DNA of 64,000 bases from Atriophallophorus winterbourni (taxonomy: Eukaryota; Platyhelminthes; Trematoda; Plagiorchiida; Microphallidae). The position numbers and the translations under genes are program-made. The DNA is taken from positions 21,857-85,856 of the forward strand of contig JACCGJ010011332.1 in the NCBI GenBank assembly GCA_013407085.1, written 5' to 3'. Below the pieces are notes generated by a model. That model saw nothing but the letters and a program-made list of their open reading frames with translations. It was not told the DNA's origin and searched no databases. Of this stretch, positions 45,403 to 58,149 are shown piece by piece (position 1 is the first letter of the stretch; every line of letters begins with the position of its first letter).

Positions 45403-47588
45403 GAGTGACCACGTTGTCCTAGAATTCTACTACGTTTGTAGTGCTAGGCGCAAATTTGACGGAATGAAATGCTTCAGAAAGGTAAACTACCGTACCCTTT
45501 GTGCAGAGATTCAAAGCATTAGTCTCATACAGTTGGATTATTCCGATTCAGACAGTCATTGGCGCTCTCTCCTACAACACCTGAAACTTATATTAGAGAA
45601 ACATTCAAACCTCGTCCCGAAGAAAAATCCTCGACGTAACAAATTTAAGCTACGTAGCAGGACCAAAAAGTGGATGAAACAAAGGGCGGTAGCGTGGGAG
45701 TTTCACAAGGCTACCAACACAGCTGATTCTTGGGCACAATTTACACGACTGAGAAACAAAGTTATCAGCTTAATTCGAGATGATAAACAAGAGTTCCAAT
45801 CGAAATTGATTACTCAGATGCACCAGAATCCGAAGCTCTCGTATAGACTTGTAAACGATAGAACAAATATTAAACCAGGAGTCTTTGCCCTGAAAACTTC
45901 GTCCGGCTTCACAGAATCCGTTGAACAAACCGCTGATTTGTTAGCCGACTTTTATGCTGGAGTATTTGCACCGAAATCCGCAGAGCACGAACAGGAACCA
46001 AGCATTCGATATGATCGTCCCACTCTGAGTGAAATAATAATTACTCCGATGGTGGTTGCGCAGCACTTAAGAAAGTTCAACGCAAAGAAATCTCCGGGAC
46101 CAGACGAAATTTCACCGAAGCTCCTCAAAAGCTGTCATGCGCAGCTCTCGGGACCTTTATCTCGTCTGTTTAGCGAATTGCTTCAAGTCGGAACGGTACC
46201 AATTGATTGGAAGCTGGGAATAATTACACCAATTTACAAAAGTGGATGCCGTTCTGAAGTAAAAAATTACAGGCCTGTGACATTGCTGTCTTCGGTTTCG
46301 AAGGTTTTTGAGCGCATAATCACTGCAAAACTAGTGCGCCACCTGGAATCAAACGGACTCTTGACAATTGCCCAGCACGGATTTCGCAGAAACCGCTCTT
46401 GTCTAACTAATTTGCTGACATGTTTGGACGACTGGACTAGTGTAGTGGATGCTGGAGGCAGTATTCGTGCATGCTACTTAGACATCTCTAAAGCTTTTGA
46501 CAGAGTTGATCACAACTTACTGCTGAACAAGCTAAAGAAACACGGTATTGCTGGAGGACTGTATGACTTGCTGCGAGACTATCTCAGCAACAGACATATA
46601 CGGGTTCGAGTTGACGGTATACTATCGAAGGAAATCGACGTCACTAGCGGTGTTCCACAGGGATCCGTGCTCGGACCGATACTGTTTCTGATCTATATGA
46701 ATGACCTGCCAACACCACGCGGCAGTAAGATGGTTCTGTTCGCAGATGACATAAAAAATATGGAAAAAAATCAGCACTGCCGAGGATTGCAGTGTGCTTC
46801 AAAGTGACTTGGATGCTGTGCAAATGTGGTTATCTGAAAATAACCTACCGCTAAACATGCAGAAGTCTCAAATCATGCACATTGGTCGTGTGCTAAGCTT
46901 TTCTCATTCATACAAGCTTGGCAACAATAACCTGGAGTACACCAAACAAGAAAAAGACCTGGGTGTCTGGATTTGCGGTAGCCTGAAAAATGGTCTACAA
47001 TGCGAAGCCGTTTACAAACGCGCGTCTCGGATGCTCGGTGTGTTAAGGCGGATATTCGGACGTTTTTCACAGAGATGTTTTTCTCTGATGATGAACACGT
47101 ACATACACCCGCTTACTGATTACGCTTCACAAGCCTGGACTCCATGGCTTCAAAAAGACATTTCACTATTGGATCGCATACAACACAGAGCCTCAAAGTT
47201 GGTCATTGGGCTCGAAAACCTACCATTCGCTGACCGACTAAGTAAACTGAAGCTGACAACACTTGCACAAAGGAGACTGTGAGCCGACCTCCTCCTCACA
47301 TTCAAAATCCTTAACAGTGTTTCCCACCCTTTGGATATACTATTTCACCGACGACCATCCAGCAACAACCGCGGTCACAACTGCAAGTTGGAAATACCCC
47401 ACTCCAATCAGAACTGTCGCAGGTATTTTTATTCTGTGCGTATTTGTTTCGCTTGGAATTCCCTGCCAGCCGATTTGGTAAGCTCACACACTTTTTCTAT
47501 ATTTAAATTAAAACTAGACGATTTCCTGAGAGCCAATCCAAATTTTGCCCGAACTATTTATAATCTATCGTTACCAGAATTATTTTGA
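45403..47588 (+). pseudogene. CR1 ORF2 (copy G), one frameshift and one nonsense codon
   Basis: Frame one covers the last endonuclease strand and most of the RT: KKSPGPDEISP, NYRPVTLLSS, QHGFRRNRSC, YLDISKAFDRVDH, SGVPQGSVLGP, MVLFADDIK (to 46750). One extra A in the run after GACATA (46751-46757) shifts the frame just past the FADD active site. The rest (LNMQKSQIMHIG, EKDLGVWICGSL, RYFYSVRICFAWNSLP) is in the next frame, interrupted only by TGA 47280-47282, where an Arg codon is expected. With so few lesions the copy is relatively young. Confidence 0.85.
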
Positions 47589-47717
47589 TTTTGACATTTT
47601 TCTACACACATATACACATATACACTTGTACCTATAGTTCAACTGCATGGTTATTGTAAAGTAATTGCTTTTTCAACCATAAAATCTTGAATCTTGAATC
47701 TTGAATCTTGAAACTTG
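45403..47717 (+). mobile_element. CR1-like LINE copy G, 5'-truncated
   Basis: Begins inside the endonuclease at WSDHVVLEFYYVC and runs to a 3' end made of CCATAAAATC plus four TTGAATC/TTGAAAC units (47684-47717). It is very close to copy A in protein sequence (NTADSWAQFTRLRNKVISL, YAGVFAPKS), so it belongs to the same subfamily. It is the best-preserved RT region in the window. Confidence 0.9.
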
Positions 47718-48339
47718 TCCGTAAAAGATAACAATGAATAGCTGTTTACAAATGCGTGTTCCTTCACTGATTTTGCAACAGCAGGTTTCGGACGTTCTAC
47801 CCGGAAAATTCAAATTAATGATCTAAACCCATATGTGAACTCGTTTTGTACTTCACAGTTCATGTCTGTACACCAGTACACCCGAAATACATATTTCTTC
47901 ACATAACAGTATGTAAAAGTCTTTCAATGATTTTGCAAATTTTGCCATAAGCTACTTGAACTAAAAAGACTGGGACTTAGTCATCTAACACATTTTATAA
48001 TGGAGACTACTTGTTCGCAAATACAGTATAATATTAATTATTTTCTCTCATTTAACTACGATATTTATTCGTGAAATCCCCGGCGATTAACGAGTTTGCG
48101 TGAATATTTTGGTGTTGATACGCTCAAATTAATTGCCATCGGTACTTTTAGTTGGTGTGATTTCATTTGAATCTATTCTTCGCCATAGTTTTGAGCCCAC
48201 AAAAATGCCATATTTCAATTAAAACCTCACGCCTGATTGCTGAGCAATCTCGAAGTAGCTTGCACATATTGCCAAAACAATCCGGCTAACATTGATGCTA
48301 TGTATAAAACACATGCCTGTTAGTAATGTTGTAACCAGG
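47718..48339. other. No recognisable feature
   Basis: AT-rich, no motif or repeat identified. Confidence 0.45.
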
Positions 48340-48790
48340 GGTAAAACCATACATGGGACGATTAAACGCTAAGGCAGTGGAGATTACAAAGGTAGGTAGG
48401 AATGCTGTCAACAAGATGGATAGGGCTTATATATCAAACCACATGCTGTCCGGTTTTGCGTCGGCTAAACATTAATGGGGCTGACCACTTGTGTGCTAAC
48501 GGATTACGCAGTCTTGATAATCTGTTAGCAGATGTCATTCACACCTGCCAAGATCAAATAATTGAGGGATTATACAGCATGTATAGGTTGGGGATGCGTG
48601 GACTGATCTTAATCGCGCCCACTTATTAGAACGATCGCAGAGCGCAGCATGGCGTGTGTCGTTCTTAGCCAGCTTAATATTGGTCAGGTAAATGGAATTT
48701 AAGCTCGATCTTTGTTCCTATTGACACCCATGTTCTGACCCATCTCCTATGTCACAAGTGCAACGCTTCCATTAAATTTCTTTTAGCGAT
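48340..48790 (+). mobile_element. Penelope-like 3' fragment, decayed
   Basis: Parallel to 49820-50260: AAAACCATACATGG, GTAGGAATGCTGTCAACAAG, CAGATGTCATTCACACCTGCC, and the UTR phrases around CTTAGCCAGCTTAATATTGG. It corresponds to the last codons after the GIY-YIG domain plus the 3' UTR. No open frame survives. It is older than the next copy. Confidence 0.65.
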
Positions 48791-49609
48791 TCACTACAAA
48801 CTGTATTTTTAATGCATTTTCAATCTAAAAATTGAATGTGTATCATTAATTCAAAGCTGTGGTTATTGTATATGCAAATTGCTTTTTCAACAATGAAACT
48901 TCAATCGTCTTATGTCAATCTTTAAGTTAATAAAACCTGCACATTCGAAACAACAACTAATAATTTAATTTAAAGGAGCGGTAAGATTTACCAACAACTC
49001 AAAGTATGTCTCTATCGTGATGGGAGGTATAATGTGAATAATACTCCGAAAACTCACATGAAGCTTGATTAGCGAGGACATTTCCTGAATAAAATACTTT
49101 TATTAGTTATAGTTCAACATCCGTTTTCTTATATTTGAGGATACCATATTAAACATGACTTTATATAAAACATATTTGGAACGTATAAATTAAATTCAAA
49201 CATTTGTAGGCATTTATTTTTTTATTGTTTTTAGCCGTATTTTTCAAGTGTGTAATTTAAGCATATTTTAAACGATAAAATCAAATTTAATTCAAACTTC
49301 AATGAAGCTGTTCACTTTTACTCAATACAACCTTCAACATCTGATTCCTTCCCACGCCATGGAAAAAATCTATATCCCAAATCTCCCAAATGCTTAATCA
49401 TGCCAGATATCTAACCACATTACTCCTGTATTGTATTGGATTTTAATCCAATATGCCTTCTGAATTCTTCTAAAAGTGATGTTAACATTCAATAATCAGA
49501 GACAATCTATAAGATGTTCACATTATGAAAAACATTATGTCGTTCTTTATGAATACTCATTAACATTTGTAACGCTGCAAAACAACTTAAACTATCTGAA
49601 ACCATATTG
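48791..49609. other. No recognisable feature
   Basis: AT-rich, no gene. A CR1-tail-like phrase (TGCTTTTTCAACAATGAAAC near 48880) hints at a very decayed CR1 end. Confidence 0.4.
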
Positions 49610-50285
49610 AAATCAATTGCTGACAAGAAATATGCCAATGTAATAAAAAATGTGTGTGACAAATCGGGGAATCATAATCATGAAAAAATAAAGTTTGTAA
49701 TGAATCTGTGAGAGTAGTTTATGGGTAACGTTTCGCTTCTGACACATTGATAAGAGATTCAGCACAAGCTGAGTATGTGCTGGACACCGGTCACAGCGTG
49801 GATATTGATAACGTAGAAGTGATAAGGCGGGGAATAAAACCATACATGGAACGACTTCTCGTTGAGGCGGTTGAGATAACAAAGGCTAGTAAGAATGCTG
49901 TCAATAAGGTGGATGGGGCTGATATCTCCACAATCTGACGTCCGGTCCTGCAGTGGATAAACATTAACGTGCGTAACCCCTAGTGTGCGCACCGATTACG
50001 CAAACGCGCAAATCTATCATCAGATGTCATTCACACCTGCCAAGACTAGAACAATTAAGCGATTATACGGCACGTATGGGTGGTGGTGCGTCAGTTGATA
50101 TTTAATGCGCCTGTCCTTCTTAACGAGCGCAGAACCCACAATGGACTGTGCAGTTCTTAACCAGCTTATGATTGGTCAGGTGGATGCAATTCAAGCTTGA
50201 TCCCTGTTCGTACTGACACTCTTGGTCTGACGAAGCTTCTGTGTCAGAAGCGAAACGTTACCCATAAACTACTCTCACAGATTCA
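49610..50285 (+). mobile_element. Penelope-like element, C-terminal end with inverted leader
   Basis: 49610-49745 is pLTR sequence in minus orientation (mirror of 50240-50290 plus upstream leader). From 49746 the element reads on the plus strand: the last coding segment (49747-49938) and then the 3' UTR ending GAAGCGAAACGTTACCCATAAACTACTCTC (50245-50274). The head-to-head pLTR piece followed by a 5'-truncated body is the usual form of PLE insertions. Confidence 0.7.
49747..49938 (+). pseudogene. Penelope-like C-terminal segment downstream of GIY-YIG
   Basis: RDSAQAEYVLDTGHSVDIDNVEVI followed by RLLVEAVEITKAS recalls the conserved end of Penelope endonuclease proteins (AEHxxxTGHxIDWDN, then KEAIxI). 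The catalytic GIY-YIG block and the RT are missing upstream because of 5' truncation. It is a fragment only. Confidence 0.6.
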
Positions 50286-50579
50286 TTACAAGAAATATAC
50301 CAGTTTCAACCACTTTTTTCTCAATGCATAAGTTCGCTTGATGAATTTTAAGCTATTTTAAGTTTTTAATTGCCCCATCTGGGTAAAATGTTGAAATGTT
50401 GGATACTAATAACCGGTCAAAAATAATATCAACCTCTGTAATTCCAGTATTGATTCAAATCGCCGAGTTATGTTCACTTGATTAAAAACGATCAATACTT
50501 CCAAATCAGTGCGAGTTTTGGCGTGCATAGATTAAACGACCTTGACATATTCCATTAAATTATGTAAGTGCATAGATTG

Positions 50580-50993
50580 ATGTTAATTAAGAGCTTTCGA
50601 ATGCTGTGTATTGCGTCAGCCTCCGACACAACACAAGAGCAAGAAGCGGCAAAACATCAGAAGGAAACAACCCTTGATAATAAGAGTCTCGGAAGTATTG
50701 CATCATTACGATTGGAGCGACAAGATTTTGTTGAAAAGCAAAAGGTCAGCTGCTATCAAACAATATACAATTCCTTATGGTCGCTTAAACAATTCATGCG
50801 CGGTGCGAGCTTGAATCGAGCAATTGTCACGAAGTCGAGTAACAAATCAGATGAAAGTGTCAACCGGGACAGATGTGTTATTTGCCAGTATTGTGGATGC
50901 TTGACTGGCCTATTTAAGATTGCCCATTGTTTGGTTTTGTTCTTATGCGTATTGGACGTACTTGACAAATCGGCTTTGTCTTGTTTTGTTTGA
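50580..50993 (+). CDS. Uncharacterised open reading frame, 137 codons
   Basis: The frame extends upstream to 50568 without an ATG; the first ATG is at 50580. It encodes a charged N-terminal half (SDTTQEQEAAKHQKETT) and a cysteine-rich, hydrophobic end (RCVICQYCGCLTGLFK, then LVLFLCVLDVLD). I recognise no domain. No poly-A signal, splice sites or repeat relatives are evident. A frame of this size may occur by chance about once in a window this large, so it could be spurious. Confidence 0.25.
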   Translation: MLIKSFRMLCIASASDTTQEQEAAKHQKETTLDNKSLGSIASLRLERQDFVEKQKVSCYQTIYNSLWSLKQFMRGASLNRAIVTKSSNKSDESVNRDRCVICQYCGCLTGLFKIAHCLVLFLCVLDVLDKSALSCFV

Positions 50994-51219
50994 TTTGATC
51001 AATGAACGCGATTAGCGTCAGACGGGCTTACCACAGTGACGAGACGCAATCATTAGTTTAAAACTCGGGACTGACGTAAACATTGTTGTTTTGATAAGAC
51101 GACAAATTTTTCCCAGCTTCTATTTGTTAACCTGGAATGGCCTACCGTAATCATTTCCGGCCTCAATCTCCCAAGTCCGCTGAAAATATGACCCCGAATG
51201 TTGAAACAATAACAAATCT

Positions 51220-51325
51220 CACTGTCATACTATTTGACGGCAAACAATCGTACACCGGTTATGGTGTGTAAGTGATGTGGGTGTGAACACAACAATATAT
51301 ATCACGTTAGGTATTTAGTTATGTT
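51220..51325. repeat. Diverged single unit of the 241-bp repeat
   Basis: TTTGACGGCAAACAATCGTA, CACCGGTTATGGTGTGTAAG and a GTGAACACAACA motif match the unit found at 3066-3710 and in the foldback element. Confidence 0.5.
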
Positions 51326-52796
51326 TTTGTGTCAAAGCATTTAACTCACCTCCCTCCAAAGCTAATTGAATATGTATTCAAGCGAAGCAATACTTATTTA
51401 GAAAACGTTTTCGACAAAGTGAAGCATCCATGCAATATTCAAAAAATTCCAACATAATTTATAAATACAGAAAATAATTACAGTTGTAACCGTACTAGAT
51501 TTTTTTCTAAAAAAACTGACAAATTCATCAAAAATTAGCTCATGATTATAAGTGAGTTGATTATCATTTTTGCATCAACGGAACCTTGTGATTAATATGA
51601 TGTCTGATCTGAATAGTTAAAATAATATCAGTTTTCAGTCATATTGATTGAAAAAATGTCTGATTGGTCAATGACGATTTCATGATATTCAAAACAAATT
51701 TCACACATACACACACGCGCTTCGAATACTGATATTTTTAACGTTTGATAAATTATTTTTCGTAAAACGTTATGCTTGGATTCAAGGTTATAATTATTCC
51801 GATAATTTTCTTATAGCAGTAGTGCCTTTTGAAACATGATTTTAGTTATTCTCCTGAAAAAATATTTACCTTGAATGAATCCTCCAAGCTCTATAATAAA
51901 TATTAGAAAATTTGTTACATACATTGTCATAAAAATATGGCGCACGTGAGAGAGGAAGTGTATTTTGTGTAAGAAATTCCAATATTGATGGCATGCTAAA
52001 ATAGTGCATTAATTTTTTCTTCAATCATTTCATTTGAGCATCGTTTATTAAGGCATGTCGGCAAATCTAAATGAGATATAGGACCCGATCCTACATTGAA
52101 TCATGTTTAATCCCTTTATGGATACACGACACAAGGGTCATCAGATACAATACACAAACTAAAGGCTACATTATTTCGTCATGTAAACTGTAATAAGTTC
52201 TTCTAATTGTATTGGCCATGTTTACAATAGGTTGTGAAAAATGATCGTATTCACTTAACCGCTTACATCGTACAGCTGATAGGTTCACGCTTTAAATTTC
52301 ATGGCACATGATCAGTTTGTAATGATGTTGTGTATAAGCATACCTTGCGGCTATGAACTGGATGTTGTGTGCATCGCTTAATTCAGAAAAGGATATAGCG
52401 TAAAAAGAATATTAATGATCGGGTTGGAGTTTGGTTATTGTAGCGCAACACCAGCATATTTTCCCATGAGATTTGCCTTGGCATGCCACCACATCGTATT
52501 TAAAAATGCGGTTGATGGTTGACTTTTTTCTGGCGTACATTGAAAGTCTCGAGTTATGGTAAAATACGGCAATATTCTACAAACACTTCGAGAACTGTGA
52601 ATATTTCTCGCGCATGTGCGGTTTAGTTACAACAATTTAACTTCGTATATCGAATCATTTGGAATCAGGAATGTAAGATATTAATCACTTGTGTCATACA
52701 AATTTCAACCAAGTTTCTACCAAAGTATTACGCAGTTGCTAAAAACTTTGTCTTGTGTAATAATTCAGTGTCTGTGTATAATATTGAAACGAAGTT

Positions 52797-52861
<65 letters not shown>

Positions 52862-53379
52862 TTAATTTAAGAGATAATCACCCCTCATTAGATGTGGTTT
52901 TTCTTCAAAAGATATTATGAAAGATTTGCCTTAAAAAAGTGCAGTAATTCGCAAATGGAAATCAACGTGATGAATTTCTTAAAAATCTTTTTTTATGTTG
53001 AGCAGCTTAAATAGCAAGTCAATGTTTCTACTTTGAGTATACAAATATTTATATTGGTCTAATGTTTCTTATATTTTCAGCTCATGTTAACTGCACATTT
53101 CAAGACAATAATTTTGTAATGAGCATAATGAAATTCACGCGAAATGTTAGCTGGCTTTCACAAATTTTATTACAAATTTAATTATATTATATTATTGTTT
53201 TACGAATCCCGTTGAAATACATGCGAAAATTGCACTCACCCTGGGAATATTTATCGTTCTCTAAATGGAGGAAATCCAGTATAATATCATATGAAAATCT
53301 AGGAGAGATTATTTTTCGATATAATACATAAAGACGTGTTCATGTTACCTTTGAATGTAGGATGGTACACTCACATTTT
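51326..53379. other. No gene seen; (TA)n(GA)n microsatellite at 52797-52861
   Basis: AT-rich sequence with no coding signature. The microsatellite switches from TA to GA repeats near 52816. A similar TA/GA tract lies in the palindrome arms. Confidence 0.5.
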
Positions 53380-54675
53380 AAAAGTATTGAAACGCTTCGT
53401 GTATGAAATTGTTATGAGGCACCTCGAGAGCCATGAAATCGTTTTACAGGCACAAGATGGATTAAGAAAAACACGCTCATGCTCGTCTAACTTGCTCACG
53501 ACTTAAAACGACTGGACGCTTGCACTAGACGAAGGGAGTTCTGTACATTCCAGTTATTTAGAAATATATCCTAAACATTTGATGGAGTTGATTACTCCTC
53601 ACTACTACTGAAATCTACGAACATGGATAGCAATTCACATGTCTGAACACAAACGAATGGCAGAATAGATGGAGAAATTCCCCGAACGATTAAAGCCACT
53701 AGCGGGGTCTTACCTGGCTCATTACACGGTCCAATAATATTCTTGATATTTATAAATGATCTGCCGAAACTTGGACGATGTTCACTTGTTCTTTCCCCAG
53801 AAGATTTTAAAGTTTGAACGAAGTTCAACACTTTGCTTAGTTTTACAAACACACTTATATAAGCTCAATTCATAACAATCTGCATTTCAACCTCCGTAAG
53901 TGCAATATGTTGCTAGTTGGGAAACTCTTTCCGGTCTCATACGTACTTTGCAGTCACACGCATGAATGTAGTTTTTCACAGATAGATTTCGGTATTTGGG
54001 TGTGCAGAATATTAAAAAAAATCAGTTTGCAATGCGAGGCCATCTATTAACGTGAACGCAGTGTACTCAGCTTACTCAGACGAATTTTCAGAAGTTTTGC
54101 ACCACACACATTTTGAAAATGTACTCAACAAAATATATATCCACTTGTGGACATTACAGTACAAGCTTGGACACCATGAATGATTACTGGATATCATACT
54201 CTACCTTTTGAGCAGCGACTGACTAGACTTGGATTGTACGCACTCCAGTGCAGGCGCACCCGATTTGACCTAATTCTGAAATACAGAGTAATCCACAAAG
54301 GTCCCCAGTCACTCATACACCTCTTTAAAATTTGTTCCAATCTCCCAAACCTCGGTTATAATATGACCACTTAAATATCCAATTCTCGATTAACCTTTCG
54401 ACGTATATTTGACGCAGCCCGTTTATGCTTCCTCATTAAACGAAATGATCTTCAAACAAACGTTAAGATCATTTAATTTGAATAATACTGTGTTGGCTTA
54501 AGTTTACTTAACTGCCACAGCGATTCCTACTTACACAATAAAACATACAATTTTGGTCGCAATTATAATTATTCTGCTTTAAAGTAGCGAATTGCTAAAA
54601 TTGTTTACGTATGTCCTTTGACATCGTACAGCTATATGCTTTATTCACCATAAATATTGAATCATAGATCCTGCA
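53380..54675 (+). mobile_element. CR1-like LINE copy H, heavily decayed
   Basis: Plus-strand RT remnants with many stops and shifts: VMRHLESHEIVLQAQDG and TRSCSSNLLT (53410-53500), ATSGVLPGSLHGPIIFLIFINDLP (about 53690-53768, motif B region with VPQG changed to VLPG), then a thumb region to 54375. The 3' end TGCTTTATTCACCATAAATA with TTGAATCA lies near 54638-54665. It is the oldest recognisable CR1 copy in the window. Confidence 0.65.
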
Positions 54676-54899
54676 CATTTTTCAAAGAAATGATTATTGT
54701 AAGATTACATATTTGTACTAGAATTTAGTTTCTCCACGCACATTCAATAAAATATATGATTGTTTAGAAATCGTTTTAGTGAAAACTTAAATGAAGTTTA
54801 ACAAGTAGCGCTTGTATGCCAATGATGGATAAGGATAGTACTACCAACTGTTCAATCTCTTAAGTCGAAACACACGTTAAATGGGGTTACACCCATAAC

Positions 54900-55056
54900 C
54901 ATGAAACAAAATACTCATTTGCATACATTTCCATGACACACGCACGACCGATTACGTGATGTTTGCACCTACCCGATGAGTGCAAACAGCACGAAACCGG
55001 TTGTGCGGTGTGTGTGTGTGATGGAAATGCATGCAAATGAGTAATTTTGTTAAATG
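54900..55056. repeat. Small hairpin (MITE-like) repeat
   Basis: CAAAATACTCATTTGCATAC (54906-54925) and its inverted partner ATGCAAATGAGTAATTTTG (55031-55049) form about 27-bp arms around an 85-bp loop. The loop holds CACGAAACCGGTTGTGCGGTGTG and a GT run, recalling the ACCGG...GGTGTGTAAG phrase of the 241-bp repeat. It is probably a solo derivative of that family. Confidence 0.5.
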
Positions 55057-55559
55057 AAGTTTATTATCCAATTAGTGTAGTTGAATTCACTGATCATTAG
55101 AGTAAGCCATGCAGTTTCAGTTAAGCTAAATTAAGCTGCATAAGAGACTATCTCACACTTTAATTTCAAGGTGGAGAAGAACGTCGTCGCATTCAACGAA
55201 AACAAATTCTATTGCAGTATGTTTGAGTTAGGAAATGAATCCATATTCTAAATGTATCTTAATGATTCTAAACAGAGTGCGAATCATTCTACTTTCATTA
55301 ATTCGAACTATTTTATATTGCAGAAATAAAAATTTTCTTTTCCGAATGGTAGTTGTGATAATAGTTCAAGTGGTTTACTTGAAATTTTCGAAAATTAAGT
55401 CATTATTAGGAAATTGATATAATGCAACTCACTTTTATTAAACCATTTTTTCACTGCAAGGAATTCATATTAAAATTAGAAAAAAATCAATGGATTTCTT
55501 TCATAATAGCAATGGTTGGAATTCATGTGTGAATATATACATCAATCAAAGAGTAGACG
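55057..55559. other. No recognisable feature
   Basis: AT-rich; a 60-codon frame at 55235-55417 has no motif. Confidence 0.45.
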
Positions 55560-55757
55560 GAATTCCAGATCGAAATTCTTGGAACTAGAATTGTAATGGT
55601 CGAGGTACAAGTCCAACTTGAACAGAAGGATGTGGACTGCTGATAAGCTCAAATGAGAGCAAAACTCGAGTCATGTGTTTCCATTACTGACCACGGTGAA
55701 CAAATCTGCGAATATTTCCATGAACGTGACACTGATGAGTAGTCACAAACATGTATT
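55560..55757 (+). mobile_element. Hammerhead SINE (SM-alpha-like), copy 2, degenerate
   Basis: Parallels 6722-6941: AATGGTCGAGGTACAAGTCC against GATGGTCGGTGGTTTGAATCC (B-box region, here decayed), then the hammerhead block, then CTGATGAGTAGTCACAAA. In the hammerhead the core reads CTGATAA (55640-55646). Stem II is a perfect GCTC/GAGC with loop AAATGA (55647-55660). GAAA has become AAAA (55661-55664), and GTC is kept at 55670-55672. The two core G-to-A changes should abolish cleavage. Confidence 0.6.
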
Positions 55758-58149
55758 ATTATTATTCTATAGGAATATATTCATTTTACAAGCTATGCAT
55801 TCCTTTATTAAGACACGATTGATTGTACAAAAAAGCAATACAAACCCAATTATAACAATCAATAAGATTGAGGCTTTTAATCAAGTAGGAGAATAAAAAG
55901 TTCATATAAATATCTTACGAATAAACCTGACAATTTTACTTAAAACAATTTTATACTCTCAATCAAATAAATCTAGAACAAGATCGTTCAAATACGATAC
56001 GTCTGAAAAGGATGAAATATACGGTTTTGAGACGACCGATAAGGAAGCATATTTTGTGTGTTGTAGCAACAATTCCGTGAGAGAGGATATAGAGAGATCT
56101 CAGAGAGCACTGAGACCAGCATCTTATTGGGTCATTACATATCAGTAAGAGTTATTCAATATTAACGTTAGTAACAAACAGGAATTTATATGCTGTATTC
56201 AATTATAAGAGTGGGTGAAACAGTAATATTAATTGCAACTCACTGGTTGCTACTTTCTTAGCGACTAAAATAAGTTTTTCACAAAAATTTTAAAATATGA
56301 TATGTACAATGCTATATGAATACTGTGAAACATCAATAAAAAATCAATAAAAAAATCAATAAAAAATCAATAATGAAAAAAATCAATAAAAAATCAATAA
56401 TTTTTAGATATCATTCGAAATTTCGGGGATATAATTATGCCTGAAATTGCAGTGACGTATTCAAGACATCGAATAACTGAAACTGTAGAATGCCTTATCT
56501 GTTATTATTCGAGAACCCCACAAACAAACAACTAATTTGTACTAATGTAATACAAAAATACGATATTTTCATACCAAGTTTTTGTTTTATTTTGATCCAG
56601 ATTATTTTATTTGATGTTATCATTGCTTGCAGCTTTTTACTGAAGAGTTACAATCAGTATATTAAGTAGAACTTTGCATCAAATTTATCGAACCAAAATG
56701 TAATACATAAATAACACGTATTTTTCAAGGTACGCCTCGAAATATATAAGACTCGCTTGCAATTTCAGAAGCTGTGTTTAGAATAAAACAATTCTAATTA
56801 GTTTCAAAAAATACTGCATCGCAGCACAAAAAATGTATTCGCGAATTCAACATGAAAAAGGAGCTAAAGCTGTTATCGTAATGCACGAATTTCGTAATAA
56901 ACATTGCTAACAGATCCATATGGCAATGCGAGTTATTATGGATGTACCGTTTGTCCAAATTCCATTTATATATAATGCTTGCGCCTGACTAGATATATTA
57001 CAGCATATAGCTAGTAACGTTTTGCCATAAAACGCACGAATAAGCTGATATCATTTCGTAAACCATTAATCATGAAGATATTCTCTGATCTCTTGTGTGC
57101 AATGTCTTACTTCCTGGCGTAGTGCCCTCGAGAGACAGAAATTCTATTTGCTTATTTCTACAATAAATTGTGATGCCTGGTTATCTCATACTTTTAAGGA
57201 ACAAAGTGTATTCAATAAAAAAATAAATTTATCTCTCAAATTAATAAGCAGTTCACGACTTCTCTTATTAATTTCTATTATTAATGGAAAAATCCAAATA
57301 TGTTATGAGCCAAAGAAATTTAAATTTTATTTTCATTACACTCAAATTCCTTTGCATTTAGTAAACTGAGTTTAACGAAAGAAAAGTTTCAGAAAGTTTA
57401 GTTCGTGTTTTCATCTAGTAGCGTGTTGCAGCTAATAACAAATAGTTTAGACACCAAAGTTATTTACAATTTTTGAAGAAATTAAACTAAATCAAAATTT
57501 CAGACAACAAATATAATTAATAAGACAATACGAAAATCGCTTTAAAATTAACTACTGACGATTGTGAGTAATATTATTTTGAAATTATCCATGGATGACG
57601 TTAAATAAGTTTGCAAAAAAATCAAAGTAATATGTACTGGCAAATATTTAAAAATATCTATGAGTGTTAGGAAAAAACCGTTTCGGAATCATTTTTGATT
57701 ATTTGTAATGAGAATGTTTTGAACTTGAATTTAAAACAGAGTTTCTTGATTCTGCGTTAATACTAATCATTGAAAATTTATCATGGCAAAATTGGAATGT
57801 TGTTCTTATTTCATATAATGGGAATAATGGTGATCAATGCATTTCAACACTAACCAATACATACGGCTACATGCAGGAAAAACAAATCAAGTGTTTAAAA
57901 ATAAATAAATTGCACTAACGAGAATATTTTCATTCATGAGAATTTGCACGCAAGTACACACGCTCCACCGGTTTCATACTGATTGCAATCCAAGGGTAGA
58001 AAAACAACGATTGGCACGAAAAAACATGATTCGGTATATTAACTGTTTCTTTCAATTTTAAATTATACTAAACATTATGTTAGCTCTGAAACCATGAACA
58101 ACGGTTGAATATTTATATGTTTATTGTTTTGTATGAGTATGTACATCAC
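55758..58149. other. No gene seen; CAATAAAAAAT tandem tract at 56333-56402
   Basis: Long AT-rich stretch. The only structure noticed is the short tandem array of ATCAATAAAAA units. The 90-codon frame at 57097-57369 has no motif. Confidence 0.5.

Noticed and set aside
50580..50993. Novel cysteine-rich gene
   Set aside because: Listed only at low confidence. The length is compatible with chance, and no splice, promoter or homology support is visible.
53592..53852. Minus-strand 86-codon frame
   Set aside because: Antisense shadow of the decayed CR1 copy H motif B region.
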